Origin: Bradyrhizobium monzae
Lineage (GTDB): Bacteria > Pseudomonadota > Alphaproteobacteria > Rhizobiales > Xanthobacteraceae
Direction of reading: 5' to 3'
DNA length: 64,000 nucleotides
Assembly (NCBI RefSeq): GCF_021458635.1
Contig: NZ_JAIRDQ010000014.1
Coordinates: 1 to 64,000 of the forward strand
Shown here: positions 17,503-27,257 of the stretch, one piece after another
Layout: each line of letters starts with the position of its first letter
Position numbering within the stretch: the stretch's first letter is position 1
The notes under the pieces: generated by a model
Database searches by the model: none
The model's input: the letters and a program-made list of their open reading frames with translations, nothing else
Told to the model about the DNA's origin: nothing
Made by a program: the position numbers and the translations under genes

Positions 17503-17772
17503 ATGAACATGACCAAAGACCGTCCTTACTCCAACCCGGAGGCCGCGGCGCGCAAGCTGATCGAGCTCGCTGCCAGCGTCCCGGCTGTCCAGGACGGCCG
17601 CATTTATATCGAGCGCATCAACGCCCCGTTCCTGTTCACGCTGGAGGCCAGCGGCCCGGAGTTCGGAGCCGGGCTGCGCTATGCGATCGAGCAAGGCTGG
17701 CTCGATCTGCAGGAAAGCGGCTCCTTCGTGCGGCTGATGGCGCCGAGCGCCAGCCCATTCCCGCGTCAGTAA
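17503..17772 (+). CDS. Small conserved-type protein, cassette copy 1 gene B
   Basis: 89 residues from the ATG at 17503 with GGGGGA upstream. Sequence RPYSNPEAAARKLIELA, then GRIYIERINAPFLFTLEASGPEFGAGLRYAIEQGWL; the last part looks like a small DNA- or ligand-binding fold, but no function can be given. A paralogue lies at 31411-31680. The leader gaatcgccctatag upstream is shared by both copies. Confidence 0.65.
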   Translation: MNMTKDRPYSNPEAAARKLIELAASVPAVQDGRIYIERINAPFLFTLEASGPEFGAGLRYAIEQGWLDLQESGSFVRLMAPSASPFPRQ

Positions 17773-17803
17773 GCAGCATCACCGACATCCAGGCCGCCGG
17801 TGT

Positions 17804-17819
17804 TGTCCTAATTAGGACA
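17804..17819. repeat. Palindrome tgtcctaattaggaca
   Basis: A 16-bp perfect palindrome just after gene B. The half ttaggaca recurs at 17838, 18441 and 18466, and near 61286, always in gene-free DNA. May be a degenerate repeat family or an operator. Confidence 0.35.
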
Positions 17820-18132
17820 GTCGTAACGATGAATTGAATTAGGACAGTGGGGCTAGGCTGTCTTCGTTCGGCCGTCGCACACCCGGACACCTTTTGGTGC
17901 GCTATGACCCCAACGGATTCAGCCCGGAGCTGGGGTCTTTGCGTTTAGAAGCAAAAACGCCGCCCGCTTAAATGTGACGCGGGCCGCGGCTTTCCAGCCC
18001 CGGTGGGTGTGGGTGCAAAAGACCGGTGCGGATTAGTGTGCACAAGTTGTGCCAAGGTTTTATGTCGCATTACGGGACACCCGCGGAGGGGAAACAAAAC
18101 CCCGCCGAATCGATGGGGTTTCTCCACTACCA

Positions 18133-18162
18133 AAAGAGGCCACCAACTGAGGCGGCCTCTTT
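18133..18162 (-). terminator. Intrinsic terminator for the 40-aa membrane gene
   Basis: Stem aaagaggcc / ggcctcttt (9 bp) lies 14 bases beyond the stop at 18176 on the minus strand; A/T-rich flanks would give a terminator in either direction. An almost identical stem in the other orientation follows the gene at 32847-32993. Confidence 0.55.
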
Positions 18163-18175
18163 GACAACGGCCCTG

Positions 18176-18298
18176 CTACAAGAAGTAAATGCTCGTAATC
18201 GCCACCGCGAGCAGCAACGCGCCGCCGCCCAACGCAATGGCGAAGCAAATGCGTGCCGGGATCGAGTACGTATCGAAGTGGCGTTCTCTGATCATCAT
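18176..18298 (-). CDS. Small membrane protein (40 aa)
   Basis: AGGAGGGAG lies 9 bases before the ATG at 18298. The product MMIRERHFDTYSIPARICF... continues into one hydrophobic helix (AIALGGGALLLAVAITSIYFL). A terminator follows. Typical of tiny membrane proteins of the genus; role unknown. Confidence 0.6.
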   Translation of the reverse strand: MMIRERHFDTYSIPARICFAIALGGGALLLAVAITSIYFL

Positions 18299-18514
18299 GC
18301 TACGGCTCCCTCCTGGGTTGGAAGTGCAACCGGCGGCTTTTCATGAGTGGAACCAGTTAATTCCCTTTTTGGAACGACGCCGAGTCGATTCAGTTCCACC
18401 GCGGACAGGTCGGGTTTCAGACGCCATCGCAAGCTAATTCCGCGAATTAGGACATTTCGAAATTCACCTTAGGACACTGGGATTTAAATACGGACAGTAC
18501 CCAAATGAGGCGGC

Positions 18515-18745
18515 CTACTTCGGCTTTTCAGCGTGGATGTGGAGAACGTACAGCGTGTTCTGGAATTCGTCCGTTACTTCCATTCGCCAATCCCGGTCGG
18601 GCGCAAGCTTACCGTCTATGCCTTGAAGGATCTGCCCGGCCGTTATCGTGGCTTCCTTCCACGCAGCATGCTTGTCGGGCAGCTCCTCGCCTTCGCGGTC
18701 GATCTCATGGCGTTCATGCGTGATGTGAAAGAAGTACCTCGGCAT
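18515..18745 (-). CDS. DUF6894-like small protein
   Basis: 76 residues starting MPRYFFHITHERHEIDREGEELPD, the usual opening of this family of unknown function, with a KHAAWKEATITAG helix and a conserved-looking tail. No clear ribosome site precedes the ATG at 18745. Confidence 0.65.
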   Translation of the reverse strand: MPRYFFHITHERHEIDREGEELPDKHAAWKEATITAGQILQGIDGKLAPDRDWRMEVTDEFQNTLYVLHIHAEKPK

Positions 18746-18777
18746 GCGTCAGTAATGCTGCCGAGCTGGTCGCGTTC

Positions 18778-18981
18778 CTATTTCGGCGGTTGCAATCCCG
18801 GCGACTTAGCCCATTTGTCGAGATGATTGGCTACGTCGGCCTGCCGCGCCTTCTTGATCAAGGCGTCACGTTCGGGGCCATGGGGAAGCTTCGCAGCCTC
18901 CAGTTCGATTTGCTTGGACCAAGCCGCCAGACGATCTTGAAGCGTAAGCTGTTGTTTGAAACGACGCCGCCGCTTGTACAT
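18778..18981 (-). CDS. Small basic protein, unknown
   Basis: 67 residues from the ATG at 18981, chosen because AAAGGAG lies 7 bases upstream. Starts MYKRRRRFKQQ, then helical LQDRLAAWSKQIELEAAKL, ending HLDKWAKSPGLQPPK. Looks like a conserved Bradyrhizobium family; possibly nucleic-acid binding given the basic head. Confidence 0.6.
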   Translation of the reverse strand: MYKRRRRFKQQLTLQDRLAAWSKQIELEAAKLPHGPERDALIKKARQADVANHLDKWAKSPGLQPPK

Positions 18982-19163
18982 GGCATGCTCCTTTCCAGGA
19001 GGAGGACAGGCGCGCAACACCGGCGGTGACCGCGCGCCAATCGGCAGTAGACGATTGTGCCCCTACGACCCGCTCAGGCGCGATAACTTAGGTTAATAAA
19101 TCCGCGGACTGAACCGGCTCTACGTCCCGGAGTCCGGGGCCGACGCAAGCTGAAGAGGGATCA

Positions 19164-19309
19164 ATGACCGTCTTCGTGTACGTGAACACCGCTAAGCAGG
19201 TCGGCGACAAGGACCATGTCAAGGTATTTGCGAGCACCGACGCGGCCGAGACATGGTTTGAGGAAAACGACCCCGAGGGGTGGCGTTTGAATATGAGGTT
19301 CTCGAATGA
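19164..19309 (+). pseudogene. Small protein gene with one-base deletion in a G run
   Basis: Starts MTVFVYVNTAKQVGDKDHVKVFASTDAAETWFEENDPEG with AGAGGGA upstream. One G appears to be missing in the run near 19280; restoring it gives VAFEYEVLE and a stop at 19307-19309, a natural end. As written, the frame continues to 19466 with an implausible tail. A sequencing error is possible. Confidence 0.55.
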
Positions 19310-19467
19310 ACCGGATGGGCCGCAGGACGGTCTACGCAATGCTTGTTATCGCGGTGCTCTTGGTCCTCTGGCAGATTCTTGGCTCGCGCTGGCCGGCATG
19401 AATGGACGCCGGCCCAGCAGGCCAGCCCAGCGTGACCGGCGGTCTTTGCTAAGCCATGCTAAATGAA

Positions 19468-19680
19468 CTAACCCGCGATTGGGCCGGAGAGCGTTTGAAT
19501 CCCAGCCTCAATAGCCGCGAGGTCTTGCTCGACCTGTACGATCGACGATCGGTAATCGAACCCGATTCTAGCCTTCAGGTCTACGGCCAAGCGTCGGCGA
19601 TGCATCCTGAGATTTTCCAAGGCCTCCCGATCTTTCAGCCTTGCGTACCCATCTACAATCAAATCAATTGCACTCGACAT
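19468..19680 (-). CDS. Small helical protein, paralogue 1
   Basis: 70 residues from the ATG at 19680: SAIDLIVDGYARLKDREALENLRMHRRRL, then ALDLKAR-like helix. Paralogous and equal in length to the gene at 20081-20293. Function unknown. Confidence 0.55.
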   Translation of the reverse strand: MSSAIDLIVDGYARLKDREALENLRMHRRRLAVDLKARIGFDYRSSIVQVEQDLAAIEAGIQTLSGPIAG

Positions 19681-20080
19681 GACGCTACCCACAACGAAAA
19701 TTCGGATTTGCAATAGCCGCTAGGCTAACGCTGGAACTGACTTCTGTAAATTGGTAAAGGAAAACCCGCTTGGCCCTTTCCCTAGCGAGGAACAAAAGCG
19801 GGCAGTTAGGCTTTGTGAGTCTCGCTGGCTCGTCATCCGAGCTAGCGAGCGGCCCGGCCATACCCCTGCCCCTGCGAGCCCGGGCCGTCTCTGGACGTTG
19901 GCTGTATCCGAGTAAGCGCAAACGTTCCTCGCCATCCATGGTGCCGACGCGAGGGTCACAGGAGCAGTCCAAGACGGCTCCCGCAACCGACACCGCGACG
20001 TTCCGCACGATCGCCGCGGCGGTTGCAGGGCTTACCCACATCCCAGGCCGGTCCGGGCAAATCAGGAACAGACCAGATGC

Positions 20081-20293
20081 TCAGCCGTGTGGTGGCGAGC
20101 GCAACTGCTCCAGACCACCCTCGATCACTCGGATGTCCTCAAGTATAAAATCTCGAGACTGAGCCGTGTCGATGCTGGATTTGGACTGTAGTGGTTTGAG
20201 CAATTGGCGGCGCAACTCTCGCATATGCTCCAGAGCTTGCCGGTTTTTCAAACGTACGTAAGCCGAAACGATCGCTTCGATGGATGTTGGCAA
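20081..20293 (-). CDS. Small helical protein, paralogue 2 (TTG start)
   Basis: The TTG at 20293 is chosen as start: TGGAG lies 8 bases upstream and it gives the same 70-residue length as its paralogue at 19468-19680. Sequence PTSIEAIVSAYVRLKNRQALEHMRELRRQL. Function unknown. Confidence 0.5.
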   Translation of the reverse strand: MPTSIEAIVSAYVRLKNRQALEHMRELRRQLLKPLQSKSSIDTAQSRDFILEDIRVIEGGLEQLRSPPHG

Positions 20294-20710
20294 TGGGTAG
20301 CTCCAAAACACAAAGTTCGAAAAAGTTCTAATATGAGTTGCATCATAGCCCGTTAGAGTTAAGCCGCAAGATCATCGTCACATATAGACTTTGGTAGGGA
20401 ATTGGGCCCAGGCTGGCCTGTGGGACGGGGCCGACGTACGCGGCCTTGTGCTTGGGGTTGAGGGCTCGCCAGTTTGCCAGCCCCGGCGGGTCCTCCCTCA
20501 CTTGCTACGCAATTAAATACATTTCCAAGTGTGACTTAGATTACATTGCAGCGCGGCGGAGTTGCTGTACGTCTGCACTCACCGGGGCTGGCTGCATATT
20601 TCACTTAGATCTTTTTAACCCGGAATTTTTTGACCAAATGCGCGGGCCGCAGTCTGCCCCCAGGCTGCGGCCTTCGTGCTCTTCGAGAGTCCTTTCTGAG
20701 GATGATCTTC

Positions 20711-20923
20711 ATGTCTAACGAACATTGCCTGATAGTCCACGCAGCCGGAAGACAGTTGGATCTACTGCGCGGAGAAGCTTCGCGGATAGCGAAAGGGAAA
20801 CAGATCAACTGGTGGACCGATCGCGCAGACATCGGCACACGCTTTTGTTTTGAAGACGCGAAGGCGAAAGAGTCTTTTGCGCTTACATGTGACGGCTTTG
20901 GCATTCGTTGCCGAGACGGTTAG
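20711..20923 (+). CDS. Small conserved-type protein, unknown
   Basis: 70 residues from the ATG at 20711 with GAGG 8 bases upstream. Sequence SNEHCLIVHAAGRQLDLLRGEASRIA, then WWTDRADIGTRFCFEDAKAKESF. No named family recognised. The 400 bases before it (20294-20700) hold no gene. Confidence 0.5.
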   Translation: MSNEHCLIVHAAGRQLDLLRGEASRIAKGKQINWWTDRADIGTRFCFEDAKAKESFALTCDGFGIRCRDG

Positions 20924-20982
20924 TTTGAACGTTTGCGCGTGTTGAGGAGACATCTTTGTGGGTCGGGACTATTTGGGGAGCA

Positions 20983-21138
20983 ATGATGCCAACATCGATT
21001 TCAGCACGAGCGATCTACACTCAAAAATCATTGGATACCGGCTCTGACCAACTATCCGCAGTTGCCATTTTCTCAGGAATTGGTCTCTTGGTTTCCCTTG
21101 TAGCAGTGCTGTTTGGCACGCAGGGTGTCTGGCTTTAG
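20983..21138 (+). CDS. Small membrane protein (51 aa)
   Basis: ATG at 20983 with GGGGAG close upstream. Polar first half, then a membrane helix (LSAVAIFSGIGLLVSLVAVLF). Unknown role. The DNA from 21139 to 21746 holds no gene I can support. Confidence 0.45.
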   Translation: MMPTSISARAIYTQKSLDTGSDQLSAVAIFSGIGLLVSLVAVLFGTQGVWL

Positions 21139-21746
21139 CATCGGCAACAAAAACCCTCGGCCTCGACAGCCAGCGGGTTCTCCATACCCACGCGTCCGCG
21201 GCAGTTGTCACCCGATCCGCGATGGATTCTGCCAAGGGGAATTATCCCCGCGGAAGCGGCGCGCCCATCATCTTTGCCCAGCTAACTGCTGCAGGCATTC
21301 ATGCTAACCGCGCGGAAGATCTGACCCCCTCGACCGCGAGAGGGAGTGCTGCCCACTCGCCGGTGAGATTCGACCAGCGATCTCGATTGACTTGGTTGAG
21401 GCTACGAGCCGCCTGCGTGCGGCAGTTTCCGCCTCCTTATAAAATTGCTGAGCGGACAAGGCCACCTTGGAATAGTGCGAGAGCTCACGAGTCCGGCATT
21501 TGATGGATTTTGAACAGTGCCATGGGGTCGGGTCGCGGGAGCTCTGAAGGGTAAGGCGAAGCTTCATCGCCGCGCCCTTACGAGCATTGTCGCCGGCCAC
21601 GGCGAAGGGATCGACTTTTTACCTGTGAGGCGCCACCGAGCGGGGACAACATGGCCCCGCTCACGGGTTTCCAAGCACCGTCCCTGACAAAGCTGCGCCG
21701 TGCCAAGCCGGGCGCCTGCAGCCTTCGCCGCGACGTTCGTCGTGTC

Positions 21747-22151
21747 CTATCCTGATCGCTTTGCCACTTCGGCGACAATCAAAGCCCGCTCCTGCAAATG
21801 AGCCTTTTGGGTGTCGATCAGTGTGTCGAGGACGGATAGCGCGATAGCAAGATCGCGCCCGTCCCGCTTTAGCTGCGCAATCACCGTCTCTTGATGTGCA
21901 ATGTGCTGCTCGCCTTCGATAATGCGACGTTCGACCACGGATAGAAGTTTGTACAGACGCGGCAGCGGTCTCGATCGTCTCCGCTCCGGCTCAAAGCGTG
22001 CGAAACACCGCGGACCACACCAAACCTCCACAGGGTGGTTCGCCACTGCGGGAGAGCCCAGCTGTAGAGCCTCTTCGACGTTATTGCAGTCGATTTCTTG
22101 CGCATTCAGTGTGCTACCGCAGTCGTCGAGCGTGAATAGATAACAGCGCAT
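21747..22151 (-). CDS. Unknown protein with DUF6894-like head and coiled-coil tail
   Basis: 134 residues. The first about 55 (MRCYLFTLDDCGSTLNAQEID..., then VWCGPRCFARF) resemble the small DUF6894-like proteins; the rest (LLSVVERRIIEGEQHIAHQ, then DGRDLAIALSVLDTLIDTQKAHL) is a long coiled coil found in many small rhizobial proteins, so the gene looks like a fusion. A perfect sigma-EcfG promoter lies about 50 bases upstream, marking it as a general-stress gene. Confidence 0.6.
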   Translation of the reverse strand: MRCYLFTLDDCGSTLNAQEIDCNNVEEALQLGSPAVANHPVEVWCGPRCFARFEPERRRSRPLPRLYKLLSVVERRIIEGEQHIAHQETVIAQLKRDGRDLAIALSVLDTLIDTQKAHLQERALIVAEVAKRSG

Positions 22152-22202
22152 CGAAGTTTGGCAGCCGTTGGACCTATTAACTGCGCCCTATTCTAGAGAA
22201 AG

Positions 22203-22227
22203 AACGCTACTAGGAACGGCGCGTTCC
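22203..22227 (-). promoter_or_regulatory. Sigma-EcfG promoter, exact consensus
   Basis: On the minus strand GGAAC, 16 bases, CGTT. It points to the gene starting at 22151 and overlaps the last codons of the ligase D remnant. The spacer is nearly identical to that of the site at 28797-28821. Confidence 0.65.
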
Positions 22228-22742
22228 TCTGCTCAATCCCTTGAAGGAGCTGGCTCGCAACAGCCCTTCGGACGTGATGTCCCGGTACTCTACTTCGGCG
22301 TAGAACTTCGGCTCGACCCACGTCGCCTTGGGCTTCCTGATAGGCCTGGTGAGCTTTGTCTTCGGACTAACGACCGTATCCAACGCCTTGCGGATTTCCA
22401 CAGATTTGGTTCGGCTCCAACCGGTGCCAACCTTTCCGTGTACAGCAGATCTTTCGCATCCTGCTTGCCGAGATAGAGCGCTGCAACGCCGGTAGGATCT
22501 TTGACGAAACCGACAATGGGGAATTTGTCGCGCTGGACCGTCTTCACCTTCCACCAGGCTTCGGTCCGCTCCGATGGATACGGTGCGTCAACACGTTTCG
22601 AAACGATACCTTCGAAATTCAGCCGGGCGGCGGCCTTCTTGATCTCGTGAATCCAGTCCTCGCCCGCCGGGGCTTTCATCTTGAGGGTGGCGAGCTGAGG
22701 CTTGATGAAGCCTGGCATCGCCGGTCTGGTACGCCTTGCCAC
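22210..22742 (-). pseudogene. ligD: DNA ligase D, ligase-domain remnant
   Basis: Minus-strand pieces of an NHEJ ATP-dependent ligase. From 22742: MPGFIKPQLATLKMKAPAGEDWIHEIK, which should run into the catalytic KxDG motif, but the sequence jumps straight to LNFEGIVSKRVDAPYPSERTEAWWKVK, deleting the catalytic region. A frameshift near 22443 leads to KVGTGWSRTKSVEIRKAL, then WVEPKFYAEVEYRDIT, the end of the domain. Primase and nuclease domains are absent. Inactive. Confidence 0.75.
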
Positions 22743-23118
22743 TTACCCAACTCACAAAAATACCCGCCCCCGGGTTCGCGCCGATGGCGGGCAGTTTACC
22801 TTCTTCACTCAACGAGTCTGCAACTCTCCAAGCCGCTCAGGTGTTCCATCCGCAATTACATTCCAACGTGGTCACACAACCGCACATGGCTTTCTAGGTT
22901 GTGTTTTTAAGAACCATCCTCGAACGGCCCGCGAACAGGATGTGACAAAGGAGAACGGTCTCAGGTATCACTCCTGCTCCGGTTCGGCCCGATGCTGTGC
23001 GGTTTGTTGAGGAAGAACTCCCGATTGCCGAAGGCCGCCCTCGAGTCCTGTCCCGCATGTGTCCCAGGAACTATACGTGGCAGCCACGGTTCCCCGGGTA
23101 ACGCAACCCGCTGCCCAG

Positions 23119-24906
23119 ATGTCCCAGACCGTCACCGACTTCATCGTCCAACGTCTGCATCAATGGGGAGTCCGCCATATCTTCGGTTACCCCGGCGACG
23201 GCATCAACGGTGTGTTCGGCGCGATGAACCGGGCAGAGGCCAAGATCGATTTCGTGCAGGCCAGGCATGAAGAGATGGCGGCGTTCATGGCGAGCGCCTA
23301 TACGAAATTTTCCGGCGAACTCGGCGTCTGTATCGCGACATCGGGCCCCGGGGCGTCGCATTTGATTACTGGCCTCTATGATGCGCTACTCGATCACCAA
23401 TCGGTGCTGGCGATCGTCGGCCAGCAGGCGCGCAGTGCGCTTGGCGGGAGCTATCAACAGGAACTGGATCTCGTCTCGATGTTCAAGGACGTCGCGGGCG
23501 CCTATGTGGCGCAGGTGTCCTCACCGGCCCAAGTGCGCCACCTGATCGACCGCGCAGTGCGCATCGCGCTCGCAAGCCGGGCTCCGACCGCAATCATTCT
23601 GACCAACGACCTCCAAGAGGAACCTTATGAAGCGCCGCCGCGCGCGCACGGGACCCTGCATTCTGGTGTCGGCTACAGCGCCCCACGCGTGATGCCGCGC
23701 GAAGCCGAGCTCGATCAAGCCGCGGAGGTGCTCAACGCCGGCAAGAAGACCGCGATGCTCATCGGAGCAGGTGCGCTGAACGCCACCGACGAGGTGATTG
23801 CGGTCGCCGACCGCTGTCCGCCGGCTGTGCCAAGGCGCTGCTCGGCAAGGCGGCCCTGCCGGACGATCTTCCATGGGTTACGGGCTCGATCGGCCTGCTC
23901 GGCACCGAGCCAAGCTACAACATGATGATGGAATGCGACACGCTGCTAATGATCGGCTCCGCGTTCCCTTACGCGGAATTCCTTCCCAAAGAAGGTGCCG
24001 CACGCGGCGTGCAAATCGACATCGATGCTGCAATGTCGTCGATCCGCTTTCCCATGGAAGTCAGCCTAGTCGGCGATGCCGCGGAGACATTGCGGAGCCT
24101 GCTGCCACGCCTTGCGCCCAAGAGTGACGGCGCCTGGCGCAAGGGTATCGAGGACGGCGTCGCCAGATGGTGGAAGACGCTGGACGACCGTGCGCACCAG
24201 CCTGCTGCCCCCATCAATCCGCAGCTCGTCGCCTGGGAGCTTTCGCCGCGCCTGCCCGAGCGCGCGATCATCACCAGCGATTCCGGCTCCTGCGCCAACT
24301 GGTTTGCGCGCGACATCAGGATTCGGCCCGGCATGACGGCCTCGCTGTCCGGTGGTCTCGCCTCGATGGGCGCGGCCGTGCCCTACGCCCTCGCCGCGAA
24401 ATACGCCCATCCGGACCGACCTGTCATCGCGCTGGTCGGCGACGGCGCCATGCAGATGAACAACATGGCCGAGCTGATCACCGCCGCGAAATACTGGCGA
24501 TCCTGGCGCGATCCTCGCTTCGTCGTCTGCGTCTTCAACAAAGAAGATCTCAACCAGGTCACCTGGGAGCAGCGCATCATCGATGGCGATCCCAAATTCG
24601 AGGCCTCGCAGCGCATCCTCGACGTTGCCTTATTCGCGCTTCGCCGAGATGATCGGCCTCGCCGGCATTTTCGTCGACAGCCTGCAACTGCTCGGCTCGG
24701 CCTGGGATCAGGCGTTGGCCAGCGAGATGCCCGTCGTGCTGGAGGTAAAGACAGATCCCGAGGTGCCACCGCTGCCACCGCACATCACCCTGCAGCAGGC
24801 CAAGAACTTCTCGCTTGCCTTGATGAAGGGCGATCCCGACGAAACCGGGGTGATCAAGGGAGCAGCCCGGCAAGTGCTGGAAAAGATCCTGCCCGGAAAG
24901 GAATGA
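23119..24906 (+). pseudogene. TPP-dependent oxidase/synthase-like enzyme, two frameshifts
   Basis: A thiamine-pyrophosphate enzyme of the pyruvate-oxidase/acetolactate-synthase group, about 595 residues if repaired. Starts MSQTVTDFIVQRLHQWGVRHIFGYPGDGINGVFG with the catalytic Glu in RHEEMAAFMA; the central domain follows; the C-terminal PP domain keeps VGDGAMQMNNMAE and CVFNKEDLN. The frame changes near 23813 (after VIAVADR) and again near 24630 (before YSRFAEMIGLAGIFVDSL). Either a recent pseudogene or two sequencing errors: the codons are otherwise intact. It is followed 8 bases on by a small gene. Confidence 0.75.
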
Positions 24907-24914
24907 GGTTAACC

Positions 24915-25142
24915 ATGGGTGACTTCCATGACATTCAACATGGCGTCAACGATCCCGTCGACGGCGTCGATGTGGAGCACCAGATCAATGCCAATCAGAC
25001 GCCACACGAGCGGGCGCAGCATTATGCCGACGTGCGCGCGACGCCGTCGGTCTTGCCGTCCGAACCTTTCCTGCCGGAGCGACTGCGGCGGAAGCCGACC
25101 GATCCGATCAATCCCAGCACCGGCCGCAACCCGACGGATTAG
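24915..25142 (+). CDS. Small acidic protein downstream of the TPP enzyme
   Basis: 75 residues; GAGG 8 bases before the ATG at 24915, 8 bases after the TPP-enzyme stop. Hydrophilic: IQHGVNDPVDGVDVEHQ, then SEPFLPERLRRKPTDPINPSTGRN. Probably in one transcript with the TPP enzyme; function unknown. Confidence 0.55.
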   Translation: MGDFHDIQHGVNDPVDGVDVEHQINANQTPHERAQHYADVRATPSVLPSEPFLPERLRRKPTDPINPSTGRNPTD

Positions 25143-25166
25143 GAACATCGGCCCGGGCGCGGTGTT
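25142..25166 (+). promoter_or_regulatory. Near-consensus sigma-EcfG promoter (TGTT)
   Basis: GGAAC, 16 bases, TGTT: one base off CGTT. Lies 57 bases before the DUF4142 gene, at the stop codon of the previous gene. Confidence 0.4.
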
Positions 25167-25223
25167 GGTCGGCACAAAGATTCGCGCGGAAGCGGCCGCG
25201 CAGCCAATCAGAGGGACCGAACT

Positions 25224-25775
25224 ATGAAACGCACCATCATTGCCGCTGCCTGCGTACTGCTCGCAGGCCCAGCGCTCGCCCAGTCGCTCGGCGAGAAGAC
25301 CGGCGTGAACTCGGCGCTCGGCGTCGCGCCGACGACTGCCGATTTCGTCAAGGAGGTCGCCGTCAGCGACATGTTCGAGATCGAATCGAGCAAGCTCGCG
25401 GAGCAGAAGGGCAACGCGCAGGAGACGAGATTCGCTCAGCAGATGGTGACGGACCACACCAAGACCAGCAGTGAGCTCAAGGCTCTCGTCGGGGACGGCA
25501 AGGTGCAGGCCACGCTACCGACCGCGCTCGACAGCTCGCACCAGAGCAAGCTGGACAAGCTCAAGGGTGCCACGGGCAAGGATTTCAGCTCGGATTTCGA
25601 CTCCTATCAGGTCAGCGCGCACAAGGATGCGGTCTCGCTATTCGAGCGCTACGCTAACGGCGGTGACAATGCCGCGCTGAAGGACTGGGCCGGCAAGACG
25701 CTTCCGGCATTGCGCCACCACCTCGACATGGCGCGGGAGCTCGGCAAGGCGCCGAGCGTCGGACAATCGAAGTAA
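25224..25775 (+). CDS. DUF4142 periplasmic protein
   Basis: 183 residues; AGAGGG lies before the ATG at 25224. Signal peptide MKRTIIAAACVLLAGPALAQ; the mature part is a four-helix ferritin-like domain of the DUF4142 family (DFVKEVAVSDMFEIESSKLAEQK, then FAQQMVTDHTKTSSEL, HHLDMAREL). Such proteins are frequent in general-stress regulons; the molecular role is not known. A near-consensus sigma-EcfG promoter lies upstream and a hairpin downstream. Confidence 0.85.
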   Translation: MKRTIIAAACVLLAGPALAQSLGEKTGVNSALGVAPTTADFVKEVAVSDMFEIESSKLAEQKGNAQETRFAQQMVTDHTKTSSELKALVGDGKVQATLPTALDSSHQSKLDKLKGATGKDFSSDFDSYQVSAHKDAVSLFERYANGGDNAALKDWAGKTLPALRHHLDMARELGKAPSVGQSK

Positions 25776-25786
25776 GGTTTCGGAGA

Positions 25787-25805
25787 GCGCCGGTTCCGCC
25801 GGCGC
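25787..25805 (+). terminator. Terminator after DUF4142 gene
   Basis: Stem gcgccgg / ccggcgc with a 5-base loop followed by cttcttc, 12 bases after the stop. Confidence 0.55.
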
Positions 25806-25810
25806 CTTCT

Positions 25811-26817
25811 TCAAGCAACGAGGGTCTCTCGGGTGGTTGAATCGCAAAGAGCGATAGGTGTCCGCACGCTCTCAATCGGGCATTCTGCGGGAGAAATTTT
25901 GCCAATGATCTGCGAGCGCCGCCCGAGCAACATCAGCAAGCCGCCGACCTGGGCAGTAGCGCGAGCAGAACGAGCCGAAGCATGGCGAAATCGCTCGGCG
26001 CCGGTCGAACCGTACCGAGCGAAGCCCATGCAATGAGCTTCGCCGCGGCATCCGTCTGGGGATCCGCAATTTGCCCAACGGCGGCCACCGCCGCGTCCAG
26101 GATCTGTCGTCGGTCTACGACCGCCGCCTCGCGCTCCCGGCAGAACTTTCCTGTTCCGCCTTTGCATTCGCGATCTCGAGCTGTCATCGCGTCGGAAAGA
26201 GCCGACTGCGAAGCCGTGACGGCGGGCGTGACGTGACGCACGTGCAAGCGTCATGTCACTAACGTTCGTCGAGGCGAAACAAAGGCCCGCTGTGACGGCG
26301 AAAACGAACGTCACCAGCCACAGCAACCACCCAAGAGAGCGGTCCCGCGCTGGCGGATCGGCCAGAGATTGGCGGCACGGGATGGAATCCCCAGCGCAAT
26401 GAGATCGGCGGCCACGCCAAGGGCGAGGAAGAGCCATCCGGCGATGTCGCTGGCACCTAGCGATCGCGCGAACCAACCGTTGATTGCTATGCCGACGCCG
26501 GCGAGCGCGAGAGCGGCTATCGTAATGAGAATCGGGGCGACTTGGAGCCGTGACGGCGTGACGGGCGCGAGCGTAACGAGGTGGGGCGCGGCGGCCGTCA
26601 CAGGCAGCGTTGTTGCGGCGCCGGGCGGCGTTACGGGGGCATCTTCCGTTTCAAGGCGCGCGGCCGGTGTTGGCGGCGGAGCGTCAGCTTCAGCCGGCGC
26701 GTGTTTTCCTTTCCGCTTTCTATCCCGGTAAGCCTTGGCGCGCTCAGCGCCCGTCAAGGCATTGGATTTTGGTGGAGCTTGGCGGAGCGAGATGACGGCG
26801 GAGCTGTCGGAGGTCAT
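25811..26817 (-). pseudogene. Membrane protein gene with several frameshifts
   Basis: One gene of about 330 codons is spread over three frames on the minus strand. It begins MTSDSSAVISLRQAPP with AERAKAYRDRKRKGK, then a Pro/Ala linker, then membrane segments (VAPILITIAALALAGVGIAING; AGWLFLALGVAADLIAL). After about 26330 it continues as WLLWLVTFVFAVTAGL, then VTPAVTASQSALSDAMTARDREC, CREREAAVVDRRQ, and FAMLRLVLLALLP. Resembles an uncharacterised prophage-associated membrane protein. Broken at 26330, about 26220 and about 25935. Confidence 0.6.
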
Positions 26818-27257
26818 ATGAGGCGATCCGTTTTGTCGCTTTCAGCGGTTTGATCGGGTTTACTGTGACGCTTGAGGCATGGTTCGCGGGACTGAGTTTG
26901 GCGATGCGGGGTACTTCTCAGGACGTTGCCGCTGGCGTCACTTTTTCACTGAGCTCCCGCACAACGAGCCAGCGTTTCTTTGAACTGCGGTTGAACTGCT
27001 CACGCATCGAAGCCTTCCTTCGGGAGTTACCCCGCGCGACCTCGATCTCGGCTGCACAGCTGCAAACGACCGTCGCCGTCATCCCGGATCTGACGACCTT
27101 TTCGAGCGCGCCGGCCGAAATAATCGGTAAGCCTGCGCACGACGGCGCCGAGCTTCTCGTTTGCCGTGGCTTGGCCGCTAGCACATGCCGCAACAGCTAG
27201 TGCGCCGCGCACGTGAGCGCAGTCCTGACTTTCATCTACCCTCTCCCCGCGTTCCTG
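26818..27257. other. Region with no supported gene
   Basis: Open frames on both strands, but none with a ribosome site or family look. A minus-strand frame ending FNRSSKKRWLVVRELSEK might be a fragment. Confidence 0.35.
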
